In this document: one piece after another, positions 34,409 through 44,013 of the stretch | Numbering within the stretch: the first letter of the stretch is position 1 | Layout: every line of letters begins with the position of its first letter | Assembly (NCBI GenBank): GCA_942491385.1 | Contig: CALOAF010000011.1 | Span: 1 to 64,000, forward strand | Direction of reading: 5' to 3' | Source of the DNA: UBA6170 sp942491385 | GTDB taxonomy: Bacteria > Chloroflexota > Anaerolineae > Anaerolineales > Anaerolineaceae | DNA: 64,000 bases | Notes under the pieces: generated by a model | Seen by the model: the letters and a program-made list of their open reading frames with translations, nothing else | What the model was told of the DNA's origin: nothing | Database searches by the model: none | Made by a program: the position numbers and the translations under genes

Positions 34409-36337
34409 CTAAACATCCAGATTTTGAACAGCCAGCGCATGCGTCTGGATGAAGCGAGTCCGTGGAGGAACAGCCTGTCCCATTAACATGTCGAATGTCA
34501 AATCAGCCTGCGCAGCGTCTTCAATCGAAACCCGTAACAAGGTGCGATTCTCAGGATTCATTGTAGTATCCCATAACTGTTCAGGATTCATTTCACCCAG
34601 GCCTTTATAGCGTTGTAAGCCAACTTTATCTGGATTTACGCCAAATTGCTGAATTATGTTTTCTTTTTCCTGTTCGGTGTAAGCATATTGTTTCTGATTC
34701 TTATAACTGATCAGGTATAAAGGTGGTTGAGCAATATATAAGTGACCACTTTCAATGATTTGTTGCATGTAACGGAAAAAGAAAGTAAGCAGGAGGGTGC
34801 GGATGTGACTTCCGTCCACATCAGCATCGGTCATGATGATAATGCGGTGATAGCGCAAATTGCTGAGATCAAAGTTGTCCCCAATTCCAACCCCGAGCGC
34901 AGAGATCATGGATTTAATTTCTTCATTGGATAATATTTTATCCAGGCGGGCACGTTCTGTATTCAAAATTTTCCCGCGCAATGGCAGAATCGCCTGGAAT
35001 TGACGATCACGACCTTGCTTGGCTGAACCACCTGCTGAATCTCCCTCGACAATATAAATTTCTGATTGTAATGGATCACGTGAAGAACAATCAGCTAATT
35101 TTCCAGGCAAGGTCATGGATTCCAAGGCAGATTTACGAATAACTAAATCCCGGGCTTTTCTGGCAGCATCTCTAGCTCTGGCGGAGGTCAAACATTTTTG
35201 AACGATTGCTCTCCCGGCATTTGGATTCTCTTCCAAAAATTCAGCAAAACCCTCTGTGACGACTTGCTGCACTACAGTCTGAACTTCCGGGTTCATTAAT
35301 TTTACTTTTGTTTGCGATTCAAATTGCGGGTCAGGGACTTTAACACTGACAATTGCAGTCAAACCTTCACGTGTGTCATCACCGGAGAAATTGGGATCGT
35401 TTTCTTTGATTAGTTGATTTCGACGGGCGTAATCATTGATGACTCTGGTTAAGGCAGTTCTTAAACCAGTCATATGCGTACCACCATCAATTGTATTGAT
35501 CGTATTTGCAAATGAATACACAGATTCAGCATAAGCATCAGTATATTGCAATGATGTTTCCACGCTGATTCCTTCTAATTCTTTCTCAACAAAGAAAACA
35601 GGATGTAAATTTTCTCGGTTTCGATTAATATATCGAACAAACGAGATAATTCCGCCATCAAAATAATAGGTTGCTTCACGGCTGCTGCGTTCATCCACCA
35701 GGCGGATTTTCACCTTGCGTGTTACAAATGCCATCTCCCTGAATCTTTGGGAAAGGGTTTCAAAGCGGTAATCAATTTCGTCTTTAAAAATTTCTTTATC
35801 AAATTTATATGAGGTAACGGTGCCAGTGATGTCTGGATCACACTCACCAATGACTGCAACCGGACCTTGTGGTATTCCTTTACGATACTCCTGAGAATGC
35901 ATCAATCCTTTTTGGTAAACAGTCACCTTGAACCACTCAGATAGTGCGTTTACCGCTGAGGCACCAACACCATGCAATCCTCCAGAGACTTTATAGCTGC
36001 TGTGGCCAAATTTACCACCAGCGTGCAATACGGTATGAACTAATTGAAGCGCAGACACTTTTTTCTCAGGATGGATATCAACCGGAATACCTCTGCCATT
36101 ATCTTTCACGGTTATACTGCTATCGGCATGGATCTCGATACTGATATCATCGCAATATCCGGCCAGGGCTTCATCGATTGAATTATCTACAATTTCATAT
36201 ACTAAATGGTGTAATGCCTTGATATCTGTTCCACCAACATACATGCCTGGTCGACGACGAACAGCTTCCAGTCCTTCTAATACTTGAATATCTTTTGCAC
36301 CATATGATGAATTATCTAAATTGGTGGTTTGTGCCAC
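34409..36337 (-). CDS. gyrB: DNA gyrase subunit B
   Basis: GyrB is the ATPase subunit of gyrase, which introduces negative supercoils with GyrA. The 642-residue protein has the GHKL ATP site (VDNSIDEALAG, DNGRGIPVDIH, GGLHGVGASAVNALS), the transducer with its QTKVKL loop and the TOPRIM domain (EGDSAGGSAKQGRDR, DADVDGSHI). It ends with the conserved RYKGLGEMNPEQLWDTTMNP. The start is GTG with AGGAGG six bases ahead. gyrA is not in the window. The upstream membrane-protein gene ends 44 bases before, on the same strand, so the two may be co-transcribed. ParE is a possible alternative, but length and sequence favour GyrB. Confidence 0.93.
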   Translation of the reverse strand: MAQTTNLDNSSYGAKDIQVLEGLEAVRRRPGMYVGGTDIKALHHLVYEIVDNSIDEALAGYCDDISIEIHADSSITVKDNGRGIPVDIHPEKKVSALQLVHTVLHAGGKFGHSSYKVSGGLHGVGASAVNALSEWFKVTVYQKGLMHSQEYRKGIPQGPVAVIGECDPDITGTVTSYKFDKEIFKDEIDYRFETLSQRFREMAFVTRKVKIRLVDERSSREATYYFDGGIISFVRYINRNRENLHPVFFVEKELEGISVETSLQYTDAYAESVYSFANTINTIDGGTHMTGLRTALTRVINDYARRNQLIKENDPNFSGDDTREGLTAIVSVKVPDPQFESQTKVKLMNPEVQTVVQQVVTEGFAEFLEENPNAGRAIVQKCLTSARARDAARKARDLVIRKSALESMTLPGKLADCSSRDPLQSEIYIVEGDSAGGSAKQGRDRQFQAILPLRGKILNTERARLDKILSNEEIKSMISALGVGIGDNFDLSNLRYHRIIIMTDADVDGSHIRTLLLTFFFRYMQQIIESGHLYIAQPPLYLISYKNQKQYAYTEQEKENIIQQFGVNPDKVGLQRYKGLGEMNPEQLWDTTMNPENRTLLRVSIEDAAQADLTFDMLMGQAVPPRTRFIQTHALAVQNLDV

Positions 36338-36381
36338 GTATCCTCCTGGATCTGTACTTATTTTTTATTAGTAGATATATA

Positions 36382-37371
36382 CTATTGAATGTTCTTAATT
36401 CTCTCTAAAATTTCTTTCGTCCAATCACAGCTCTTTTGGTAATAAATAAAGCTTGCAGCAATCAGAGCTGTATAGATAAAAGCATGCCCGGTAATTCCGA
36501 CCAGGGTTAACCAGGAATTGGTTGGAGCTGCTATCCATAAAATATCAAGACCCTGAGCAATTAAGATAGCTGCCAGTAAAAACATGCCTGTTCCGGGAAG
36601 ATATGAACGAACAACTTTGATTGAGTGAAGAATAGATTGAATGATACCCATATCTCTGACGAAGATGCCATGTGGCGAGAAAATTAATGGGATTAATAAC
36701 CAAATTAATATAAAGGTTGAAATGATTAATATTATTTGTGAAAGTACGGGACTAAATAATGAAAATAATGAAACGACAAACAACATCGGCAGAACCAGCA
36801 CTACCAGAATAATTACCAGTAGTATGGATAAACCAACTCCCTTAACGATCTTATTGATTAATTCTTGTGTGTTAATTTTTTCTTTTTCTTTTTTCGTGCT
36901 ATATGCAATTGCACTCATGTAGCAACTCCCAAGAAATAAACCAATGATCATGAAAAATACAGTTGACAATAAAATTAATCCTATGGAAGGAATTTCATAG
37001 GCTATTGGGGACCCGAAAGGGGTCTCCTTTATGCCTTGACCGGACAAAAGACTGGGAATACCGAAAGGAAAAGTTGATAAACTGTTGGTGATATTGATTC
37101 GGTTGAGTATAGTTTCCATCTCGGTTTGGGATGTTTCAAGAAGCTGACGCATCTCTGCGTTATTGTATGCAATCAAGGTCTGGATGGCATTGGCGTAGAT
37201 TGGTTTTATTATTTTTTCCAACTTTAACTGAGGACCGAACCAGATTAATAAATCCAATCCCAGTGGAAAAAGGATCAATCCAATGTGATTTGTAACCGTA
37301 TTAAACCCTGCCAGAAGGGTAGGAATTAATCGAGGTGGAGCAAGCTTTTGTTCATCAATTTTTGTATTCAT
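36382..37371 (-). CDS. Hypothetical multi-pass membrane protein
   Basis: Not recognised as any family. The 329-residue product has about six hydrophobic helices, near residues 28-50, 130-155, 178-205, 207-232, 255-275 and 283-308. A loop of about 75 residues lies between helices 1 and 2 (PIYANAIQTLIAYNNAEMRQLLE...). The C-terminus is charged (CDWTKEILERIKNIQ). It lies upstream of gyrB on the same strand, a linkage that may be accidental. A DUF-type permease-like role cannot be supported. Confidence 0.65.
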   Translation of the reverse strand: MNTKIDEQKLAPPRLIPTLLAGFNTVTNHIGLILFPLGLDLLIWFGPQLKLEKIIKPIYANAIQTLIAYNNAEMRQLLETSQTEMETILNRINITNSLSTFPFGIPSLLSGQGIKETPFGSPIAYEIPSIGLILLSTVFFMIIGLFLGSCYMSAIAYSTKKEKEKINTQELINKIVKGVGLSILLVIILVVLVLPMLFVVSLFSLFSPVLSQIILIISTFILIWLLIPLIFSPHGIFVRDMGIIQSILHSIKVVRSYLPGTGMFLLAAILIAQGLDILWIAAPTNSWLTLVGITGHAFIYTALIAASFIYYQKSCDWTKEILERIKNIQ

Positions 37372-37463
37372 TCAACCTCTAATTTTACCACAGATCAATG
37401 TCTTCTTGGTTATTTGTTCTATAAATACTGGTATTAAATCTTGTTTATCGTTACAATTTTTAC

Positions 37464-38279
37464 ATGCCCAAAACAAATCAATTTCCTGATTCTAGCCGTC
37501 TCAGCATCATATCTGCGGTAATCATTCTGGCGTATGGGTTGGTCCCTTTCGTCCAAATCCCTGCGCAGAGCATCGCGATTCGATTACCTTGGGTTGTGTT
37601 TAATTACGATTTGGATTTTGGTAGTATCGTCTCCATCCTGGTCGCTTTTTTGGCAGCGTTTGGAGCGGATTGGTTAATACAGACACATCCAAACAAAGGG
37701 ACACAAACATTTATTCGACATGGGTTGGTCCCTGCGCTGACGGCCTGGGTGATTGGTGTGCCGCTTTCTTTTCTGGAAGTTGGAATTGAATGGTGGATAG
37801 TAGTTGCCTTAGGTGGTATCTTGTTAGCTTTCATTTTGGTGGCAGAGTATTTGGTTGTTGATTCCAACAGCGAAGCGCATTTACCAGCAAGTCTTGGATT
37901 GACCGCTATTTCATTTGCATTGTTTCTTGTCTTAGCCATTGCATTACAGGCTTCCGGAATGCGCTTATTTTTATTAGTACCAGCTTTGTCAATCACCTTA
38001 TTTTTTCTGGTTTCGAGAAGTTTGTATTTACGGACTGCAGGGGATTGGAACTGGTTTTGGTCATTTGGCGTTGCTTTTTTTGTTGGTCAGATCGCTTTAG
38101 GATTACACTATCTCCCCATTCAACCATTGTCCTTTGGTCTTGTATTGGCAGGAATTGCCTATCCACTGACATTATTGATAATCGCTCATAAAGAAGGTAA
38201 AAAGGGTTTCAATTTACTGATTGAACCATTGATCCTTTTTATTTTTCTTTTATTTTTGGGCTTGGTAACCAATGGATAA
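37464..38279 (+). CDS. Hypothetical membrane protein, about eight helices
   Basis: This 271-residue protein is almost wholly hydrophobic. Predicted helices lie near residues 14-34, 50-68, 88-106, 107-127, 138-160, 161-178, 196-216 and 217-262. No catalytic motif was recognised. The gene overlaps the following JAMM-peptidase gene by eight bases (ATGGATAA), implying translational coupling and perhaps a functional pair. A TACAAT box lies just six bases ahead of the ATG, so the transcript may lack a leader. Confidence 0.7.
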   Translation: MPKTNQFPDSSRLSIISAVIILAYGLVPFVQIPAQSIAIRLPWVVFNYDLDFGSIVSILVAFLAAFGADWLIQTHPNKGTQTFIRHGLVPALTAWVIGVPLSFLEVGIEWWIVVALGGILLAFILVAEYLVVDSNSEAHLPASLGLTAISFALFLVLAIALQASGMRLFLLVPALSITLFFLVSRSLYLRTAGDWNWFWSFGVAFFVGQIALGLHYLPIQPLSFGLVLAGIAYPLTLLIIAHKEGKKGFNLLIEPLILFIFLLFLGLVTNG

Positions 38280-38673
38280 ACTATTCATTCCGCTTGAAAT
38301 AACAAGAAAAGTTCTTGAATATGTTATTGAAAAATTACCAGAAGAGGCCTGCGGATTACTGGCGGGGCATGAAAACAAAGTCAGCATTGATCTTCCTATA
38401 ACTAATCAACTTCATTCTCCAGTAAAGTTTTTCATGGACCCAATTGAGTTATTCAATGCCCTGGAAAAGATTGAAACATTACATCTCGATATCCTGGGGA
38501 TTTTTCATTCACACCCAAATGGTCCACCAAGACCGTCAGAAACAGATATTAAAGATTTTTTATATCCTGGCGTTGCAACTATTATCTGCTATTTTGAATC
38601 TGATATATGGAAGATGAAAGCATTTTGGATTAAAAATGACTGGTATACTGAAATTGCATTGGAAATATTTTAG
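38272..38673 (+). CDS. JAMM/MPN metallopeptidase (Mov34/M67 family)
   Basis: Proteins of this family are zinc isopeptidases that remove ubiquitin-like tags or process sulfur-carrier proteins. The 133-residue protein has the full motif: a glutamate in LPEEACGLLAG (residues 24-25), His79-Ser-His81-Pro, and Ser89 plus Asp92 in RPSETD. Bacterial relatives such as Mec+ act on ThiS-like carriers in cysteine or thiamine synthesis. No such carrier or E1-like enzyme is encoded nearby. The eight-base overlap with a membrane protein is more specific context. The substrate is unknown. Confidence 0.88.
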   Translation: MDKLFIPLEITRKVLEYVIEKLPEEACGLLAGHENKVSIDLPITNQLHSPVKFFMDPIELFNALEKIETLHLDILGIFHSHPNGPPRPSETDIKDFLYPGVATIICYFESDIWKMKAFWIKNDWYTEIALEIF

Positions 38674-38737
38674 ATATCGCATCGAATGAAGTGTTCAAGT
38701 GTTTATCTAGATAAAGATGAGTAAGAGGGATTAATTA

Positions 38738-39409
38738 ATGGTCGAATTTGGAAATATCCTGCTAGTTTTTATAATTGCATATTTAATGGGTTCGATCCCA
38801 TTTGGTTTCTTCGTGGTTAAGTTGATTAATGGTCGAGATGTACGTCAGGTTGAATCTGGCAGAACCGGAGGAACCAATGCTATGCGTGCAGCCGGTGTCG
38901 GTGCAGGTGTTCTTACCGCAGTGTTGGATGTGTTTAAGGGGGCAGCAACAGCCTGGGTAGTGAGCTGGTTAGCACCACAACAACCTTGGGTGCAGGTTGC
39001 AGCGGCTTTGTTAGCAATTGTCGGTCATAACTACTCAATATTTTTGGTGCATCGTAAAGAAGGAAAATGGGCATTACGGGGAGGAGCTGGTGGTGCTACT
39101 GCTTTAGGAGGTGCTATCGCACTTTGGAATCCAATCGTATTTATTATTCTCCCGGTTGCTTTTTTGATTTATCTTTTTATTGGATATGCGTCTGTAACCA
39201 CCATGAGTATTGCGTTCATTGCCATGCTTGTTTTTATCATACGGGCTATTATGGGATTATCACCTTGGGCATATGTGATTTACGGTGCACTGGCTTTGTT
39301 GGTTCTGGTTTGGGCTCTGCGACCTAACATTAAAAGGTTAATCGAAGGAACTGAACGAGTCGTTGGATTACGGGCAAAATGGTTAAAAAAGAAAGTATTC
39401 CAGAAATAA
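38738..39409 (+). CDS. plsY: Acyl-phosphate:glycerol-3-phosphate acyltransferase
   Basis: PlsY transfers an acyl chain from acyl-phosphate to glycerol-3-phosphate, making lysophosphatidate, the first step of membrane phospholipid synthesis. The 223-residue protein has five or so membrane helices. It has the three conserved cytoplasmic motifs of the family: GSIPFGFFVVK, RTGGTNAMRAAG and GHNYSIFL with KGGAG-like GGAGGATALG. The start ATG is preceded by GAGGGA. PlsX, which makes acyl-phosphate, is not in the window. Confidence 0.93.
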   Translation: MVEFGNILLVFIIAYLMGSIPFGFFVVKLINGRDVRQVESGRTGGTNAMRAAGVGAGVLTAVLDVFKGAATAWVVSWLAPQQPWVQVAAALLAIVGHNYSIFLVHRKEGKWALRGGAGGATALGGAIALWNPIVFIILPVAFLIYLFIGYASVTTMSIAFIAMLVFIIRAIMGLSPWAYVIYGALALLVLVWALRPNIKRLIEGTERVVGLRAKWLKKKVFQK

Positions 39410-39411
39410 AT

Positions 39412-39433
39412 AAGCCATCACATTTGGCTTTTA
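39412..39433 (+). terminator. Possible terminator after plsY
   Basis: A short stem AAGCCA/TGGCTT (39412-39417 with 39425-39430) is followed by TTTATC. With only six base pairs it is weak, but its position just after plsY and before a convergent gene supports it. Confidence 0.45.
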
Positions 39434-39434
39434 T

Positions 39435-40325
39435 CTATTCGTCCACAATATCATCATCAAAATCATCAAACGGTGAATCGATCAAATCAATCCCTTCATC
39501 CTGAGCATATTGATTTAATAAGTATCTAACATTGTTTTGGTGCAATGCATTCCCCAAACCTGCCAGGACAACGCGACTTTTTCCACAACTTTCTACGTCA
39601 ATTGCAGATGCGGCTTTCAATGGATACTTCGTTTTTAAAACATCTTTAACTTTCATTTTTAGTGTTTTTAAATAGTTGATATTTTGTTGAATAGTATCTT
39701 CAATCTCACCGCGGAGAACGATGTCACCATGACCCTGAATGATATTTTCTAATCCAAGGTTGGAGTATGAGTTGAGAGAATCAATCAACTTATCAATGTC
39801 CCCTCCGACAAAATATGGAATGGGTAAGAAAGAGTCAGCCGCGAATAAGACCCGGTCTTCTTCTATCAAAACTGAGATTCCATCCTCACTATGGCCTGGG
39901 GTTTGAAATAAGATCAAATTCTTTTTTCCAACCCGTAAGGACATGTTGCCACTCTCGAAAGTAAGGTGGGGATAAACTAATTTAACGGATTTAAAAATTG
40001 GATTCTGTTGAAGGGCTTGATCCAAAGATGATTGACCCTGTTGAATTTGTAGTTTTCTGCATAATTCGTGGCTGATAATGGTAGCACCGGGGAAAAAGCA
40101 ATTGCCCCAGGTATGATCAGCATGAAAATGGGTGTTAATTATGTACTGCACAGGTACTTCAAGATGATCTTCAATGTAATTTCTCATTGAAATTGTTTCT
40201 TCCGGGACGGGTAGCGTATCAATAACCACAGCCCATTTTGGCCCTATGATCACACCGGCAGTTACTTGAGCATAAATTTCACTCTGAAACCAATAAACAT
40301 TTTCAGATACGCGTTCTCGCTGCAT
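39435..40325 (-). CDS. MBL-fold metallo-hydrolase
   Basis: This is a soluble 296-residue protein of the metallo-beta-lactamase superfamily. Metal ligands are visible in NTHFHADHTWGN (HxHxDH), then in TPGHSEDGISVLIEEDRVLFAADSFL (a histidine and an aspartate), and GHGD later on. The C-terminal helices (about 235-296) end in a very acidic tail, DDFDDDIVDE. Members hydrolyse many ester and thioester substrates such as hydroxyacylglutathione; the substrate here cannot be decided. GGAG precedes the ATG. It is divergent from nothing obvious and is convergent with plsY. Confidence 0.85.
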   Translation of the reverse strand: MQRERVSENVYWFQSEIYAQVTAGVIIGPKWAVVIDTLPVPEETISMRNYIEDHLEVPVQYIINTHFHADHTWGNCFFPGATIISHELCRKLQIQQGQSSLDQALQQNPIFKSVKLVYPHLTFESGNMSLRVGKKNLILFQTPGHSEDGISVLIEEDRVLFAADSFLPIPYFVGGDIDKLIDSLNSYSNLGLENIIQGHGDIVLRGEIEDTIQQNINYLKTLKMKVKDVLKTKYPLKAASAIDVESCGKSRVVLAGLGNALHQNNVRYLLNQYAQDEGIDLIDSPFDDFDDDIVDE

Positions 40326-40406
40326 CTATTAATCTCCAATATTAGAAATTCTTTGTTATTTAACAATTAAGAAGAATAGCACATTCAAATTAAAAAGTCA
40401 AAAAAA

Positions 40407-43166
40407 TCATTCTTTAAAATCATTAGGTGAATGATCTTCACTTTTTCCATTTTTCGATAGAAATGGTAACATCATATAGCCTTGCTTCCAAAGAAAATAT
40501 CCGACCAATAATACCAAAGAAAGTCCGATTATACTACCCAACAATGGATATACCCACTTGGAATCTTTTTCTCCACCGATTGGTTTAGGCGAGGAAGTTG
40601 GTCTGGATACGGAAGTTGATCCTGGTTTAGGGGTTTGGAAAGTCCCTTCGTTCCCTGGAATAGGAGTTGTTTGATCCTCACCTGGCCCTGGTTCTGGGTA
40701 ACCACTTGTCTGTTGAGTATCCTCACCGGGATTGGGATAACCTCCACCCGTAGGTGTTGCTCCATTGATAGGTCCGGGATATCCACTATCAGGTGTTGAG
40801 AAGCCACTGGTTGGGGCTGGGTATCCTGGAGGGTTGGTGCTGATGACAATCCTTGTTCTGGTTGGACTTCTGTAAGGAATGAGATAAGGAGTGCGTGTTC
40901 TGGTGGCAGTCTGAAAACGAGTGCGTGTAGGTGTAAGGGTTACAGTGCTGGTTCCTGTTATTGTGGGTGTTGTTGATATTGTTGGGGTCGTTGTTATGGT
41001 CACTGTAGGGGTCACCGTGATGGTGGAGGTAATGGTGATGGTTGCTGTGAGAGTAGTCGTTGGTGTCAGGGTTGGCGGAGCGGGAGTAGCACTGATGATA
41101 TTGGAGTACACCGATAGTAAGTTGGTCCCAATAATCTCAAGACGGTAGTCGTAACTGGTCAGATTGGATACGTCGTTATCTACAAAAGAATAATTTGCAC
41201 CGGCGGAATTAGAACCTGTGTGAACTATGAAGTCGCTTACCCGATCAAACGCTAAAGTTCCTGTTTGTCTTCTTTGAACATAAAAACCGCTGGTATTTAA
41301 TTCACTGGCAGTTGACCAATTTATAGTCACTTGCATATTACCCGGTGTGGCGGCAAAACTGGTTAATACTGCCGCAGCAGGTTGCCCCACCAATCCAACC
41401 ACAAAAGGTGTGTAGTTCAAATCATTGGATATCCCTGGCCGACCTGTGGAATCAATCTGTACTGCTATCTCTTTACTTGTTAGATTGCAGGTTGTCACCT
41501 GACCACTTTCCCCGCCAGCTGAGGGTCCGTTTGGAGCTTTTCCGGTGGGGTTCCAACCAGATGTGATCAACTGATCCGGATCGTACCACCATAATGGATA
41601 TAATGCGGGATTGCTCTGCCCACAATAGGTACTGGATTCAACATTCGCAATACAGGCGGCATTAAGGTCATATTTCATGAAAATAACTAATTCCTGAACA
41701 TTTGTTAACCCCTGTGCTAGAAAAATATCATAATAATTATTACAGGGAACAAGCGTAGAGGTAGAACCTGAGTTTAAAAATGGTGTGTTGACAGAATTAC
41801 TACCATGGTTGATGATGAAAATATCAAAATCTGGGGAAACCGGGTTTGTTGTGGGATGTTGGACTGAAATTTTATTTTCAAAGTAAGATTTCTTCGTTGA
41901 GGTTACCGTTACGATTTGTGCTTGTACACCTGAATTATTCAAATTATCTATGATAGCACTGCCCAAGCGTTTTCCGGATTGAGATGTGCAATCAGGTGCT
42001 GCTATAGCAGGGAGAATCCCAATTCCCCAATAATTGTGATCTACCAAACCGAGTTCCTTGGTACCGCAACTCACTTGCACCCCGGAACGATTGTTGTTTA
42101 TATTGTTTGCAGCAACATTAATTTTCCCTGTTCCGGATGCAACAGGTTTATTAACTGCGTAGCCACTGTTATTGATAATGTTATTGAAACGGATGGTCAA
42201 ATTCCCTTGATGATTAATGATACGAATAGCATCCTTGCCGTTGGTAAGGTTGTTTGAAAATAAATTAATATTTTGGGGACTGTCGATCACCAATAAGTCA
42301 CGGTTTGGTAGATTGCATATTCCATCATTGATGGATAAATTTTGAATCGTAATTTCATTATTCAGACTCAATAAAGGTTGTGAACAGATGAACGTTTCAC
42401 TCGTAATCGAAGCGATATTGGTGCCTTGTAGCGTTACAGATTTGTTAATTATTACCGTATTATTTTTTACGGGATAAGTACCAATCACATAAATGGTTGA
42501 AGTGCTATCAATTGCATCCACAGCATCCTTCAATCCAGTCCCCAAGCCAGTTGCCAGATCATCTTTGGAATTTACAAAACAAGGACTATTTGAAGCACAA
42601 GAAGCCGCGTCTTTTGCGACATATACCGTGCTTGCCTTTGGAGCAATTGACAGAAAATTGAAAGATTGTTCTGACTGGGTCCAGACTATCCCATTTCGTT
42701 CGAAGACCCTGATTAACGTTGAACCACCAAGACTAGCGGTTTTGCCTATCCGATAATAAAAATCCAGCGTATCACCAAAGAAAGTGGTATCAAGAGCCGC
42801 CGCGATACCCTGACTTAATACATAATTCGATGGTGGTTGTCCACAGTTAGTAGTGTCTACAGAATAAGTTGCGCCGGTTAATTTACCGGTAGGTTCAAAT
42901 CCAACTTCAGAAACAGCCCAATTGGCTGGGGTGAACAAACAAACTTGAATATTGGTATCTTGAGCAGGAGTGTAATTTAGTAAATCAAAACTTGTTCGAA
43001 AATTCAACCTTTGGCCTGCTGCACAACCTCCAGAGGGACAGCTGCTGGGGCTGATTAAGGTTATACTGGAGGATTTCAACGGAGAAGCAGGGACACTGGC
43101 AACAGAAATAGCCAATCCGGTTAACACAAAAATCCAAACAAACCAGTGTAAACGATGCTTGGTCAT
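40407..43166 (-). CDS. Large surface protein: beta-helix, fibronectin-like domain, Thr- and Gly-Tyr-Pro-rich stalk, C-terminal anchor
   Basis: The ATG at 43164-43166 has GAGG upstream and begins a signal peptide (RLHWFVWIFVLTGLAISVA); the longer frame from 43211 is unlikely. Residues 20-190 are an adhesin-like module. Residues about 190-400 show short repeated turns (TIQNLSINDG..., NLFSNNLTNGKDAIRIIN, LTIRFNNIINNSGYAVNK) typical of a right-handed beta-helix. A fibronectin-type segment (VTINWSTASELNTSGFYVQRR) follows. After it come a TITVTPTVTITTT tract and a GYP-rich tract, then one membrane helix (YPLLGSIIGLSLVLLVGYFLW) and a charged tail. It should be exported and anchored by its C-terminus, but the ligand is unknown. 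No LPxTG motif is present. Confidence 0.75.
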   Translation of the reverse strand: MTKHRLHWFVWIFVLTGLAISVASVPASPLKSSSITLISPSSCPSGGCAAGQRLNFRTSFDLLNYTPAQDTNIQVCLFTPANWAVSEVGFEPTGKLTGATYSVDTTNCGQPPSNYVLSQGIAAALDTTFFGDTLDFYYRIGKTASLGGSTLIRVFERNGIVWTQSEQSFNFLSIAPKASTVYVAKDAASCASNSPCFVNSKDDLATGLGTGLKDAVDAIDSTSTIYVIGTYPVKNNTVIINKSVTLQGTNIASITSETFICSQPLLSLNNEITIQNLSINDGICNLPNRDLLVIDSPQNINLFSNNLTNGKDAIRIINHQGNLTIRFNNIINNSGYAVNKPVASGTGKINVAANNINNNRSGVQVSCGTKELGLVDHNYWGIGILPAIAAPDCTSQSGKRLGSAIIDNLNNSGVQAQIVTVTSTKKSYFENKISVQHPTTNPVSPDFDIFIINHGSNSVNTPFLNSGSTSTLVPCNNYYDIFLAQGLTNVQELVIFMKYDLNAACIANVESSTYCGQSNPALYPLWWYDPDQLITSGWNPTGKAPNGPSAGGESGQVTTCNLTSKEIAVQIDSTGRPGISNDLNYTPFVVGLVGQPAAAVLTSFAATPGNMQVTINWSTASELNTSGFYVQRRQTGTLAFDRVSDFIVHTGSNSAGANYSFVDNDVSNLTSYDYRLEIIGTNLLSVYSNIISATPAPPTLTPTTTLTATITITSTITVTPTVTITTTPTISTTPTITGTSTVTLTPTRTRFQTATRTRTPYLIPYRSPTRTRIVISTNPPGYPAPTSGFSTPDSGYPGPINGATPTGGGYPNPGEDTQQTSGYPEPGPGEDQTTPIPGNEGTFQTPKPGSTSVSRPTSSPKPIGGEKDSKWVYPLLGSIIGLSLVLLVGYFLWKQGYMMLPFLSKNGKSEDHSPNDFKE
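40680..41090. repeat. Low-complexity DNA encoding the stalk of the surface protein
   Basis: Two adjoining tracts are seen on the minus strand: GYP-rich units (about 40680-40840) and alternating Thr-Xaa units with ACN codons (about 40915-41090). The plus strand of the second reads as runs of GTNGTN. Codon variety implies the protein pattern is kept by selection. Confidence 0.65.
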
Positions 43167-43280
43167 ACATCCTCTCAAATGAAATTTTATAAAACGATTA
43201 TACAGTATCAACTTCTAAAATAGAACTGACAAAAAAAATCAATGGTTGAAAATTGAAGGGAAATTAATTACCAAAAGAAT

Positions 43281-44012
43281 TTATTGCAGAACCTTGCTAA
43301 GGAAAAGTTTGGTGCGTTCTTGTGTCGGGTTTGTGAATAAAACATTTGGTGGAGCTTCTTCTACAATCACGCCCTCATCCATGAGGATTGCCCGGTTGGC
43401 TGCTGCCCTGGCAAAACCCATTTCATGCGAAACTACGACCATCGTCATTCCTTCTTTTGCTAAGGCCATCATCACATCCAGAACTTCCTGAATCATCTCA
43501 GGATCAAGAGCGCTGGTAGGTTCATCAAATAACATGATTTTTGGATTCATCGCTAAGGCACGTGCAATCGCCACGCGTTGTTGTTGACCACCGGAAAGCT
43601 GTAATGGGTATACATGTGCTTTTTCTGGAATACCAACTTTTTCTAATAATTGCATACCAATTTTTTTGGCTTCAGCGCTGTTTCGTTTTCTGACGATGGT
43701 TTGTGCCAGGGTAACATTACTCAATGCACTCAGATGTGGGAAGAGATTAAATTGTTGAAAGACCATGCCAACTTCTGTTCGCACTGCATTGATGTTCTCA
43801 GCAGTGTCCAGAGTAATGCCATCTACGACGATTTGACCTTTATCAAATTCTTCCAGACGGTTGATACAGCGTAATAACGTTGATTTACCCGAACCTGAAG
43901 GCCCAATGACGACCACGACTTCCCCTTTGTAGATATCCAGGCTGACACCACGCAATGCATGTACATGGCCAAAATATTTATGTATTCCTTCAATATGAAT
44001 GATTGGTTCCAT
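43281..44012 (-). CDS. glnQ: Polar amino-acid ABC transporter, ATP-binding subunit
   Basis: The start at 44010-44012 is chosen because it lies directly after the permease stop codon with a GGAG ribosome-binding site; the frame opens ten codons earlier inside the permease gene. The 243-residue ATPase has Walker A GPSGSGKST (37-45), the signature LSGGQQQR and Walker B IMLFDEPTSALDPE, plus the H-loop histidine in VVSHEMGFAR. The signature region and length match the GlnQ/HisP group that powers import of glutamine and related amino acids. It is last in the binding protein-permease-ATPase order. Confidence 0.92.
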   Translation of the reverse strand: MEPIIHIEGIHKYFGHVHALRGVSLDIYKGEVVVVIGPSGSGKSTLLRCINRLEEFDKGQIVVDGITLDTAENINAVRTEVGMVFQQFNLFPHLSALSNVTLAQTIVRKRNSAEAKKIGMQLLEKVGIPEKAHVYPLQLSGGQQQRVAIARALAMNPKIMLFDEPTSALDPEMIQEVLDVMMALAKEGMTMVVVSHEMGFARAAANRAILMDEGVIVEEAPPNVLFTNPTQERTKLFLSKVLQ

Positions 44013-44013
44013 C

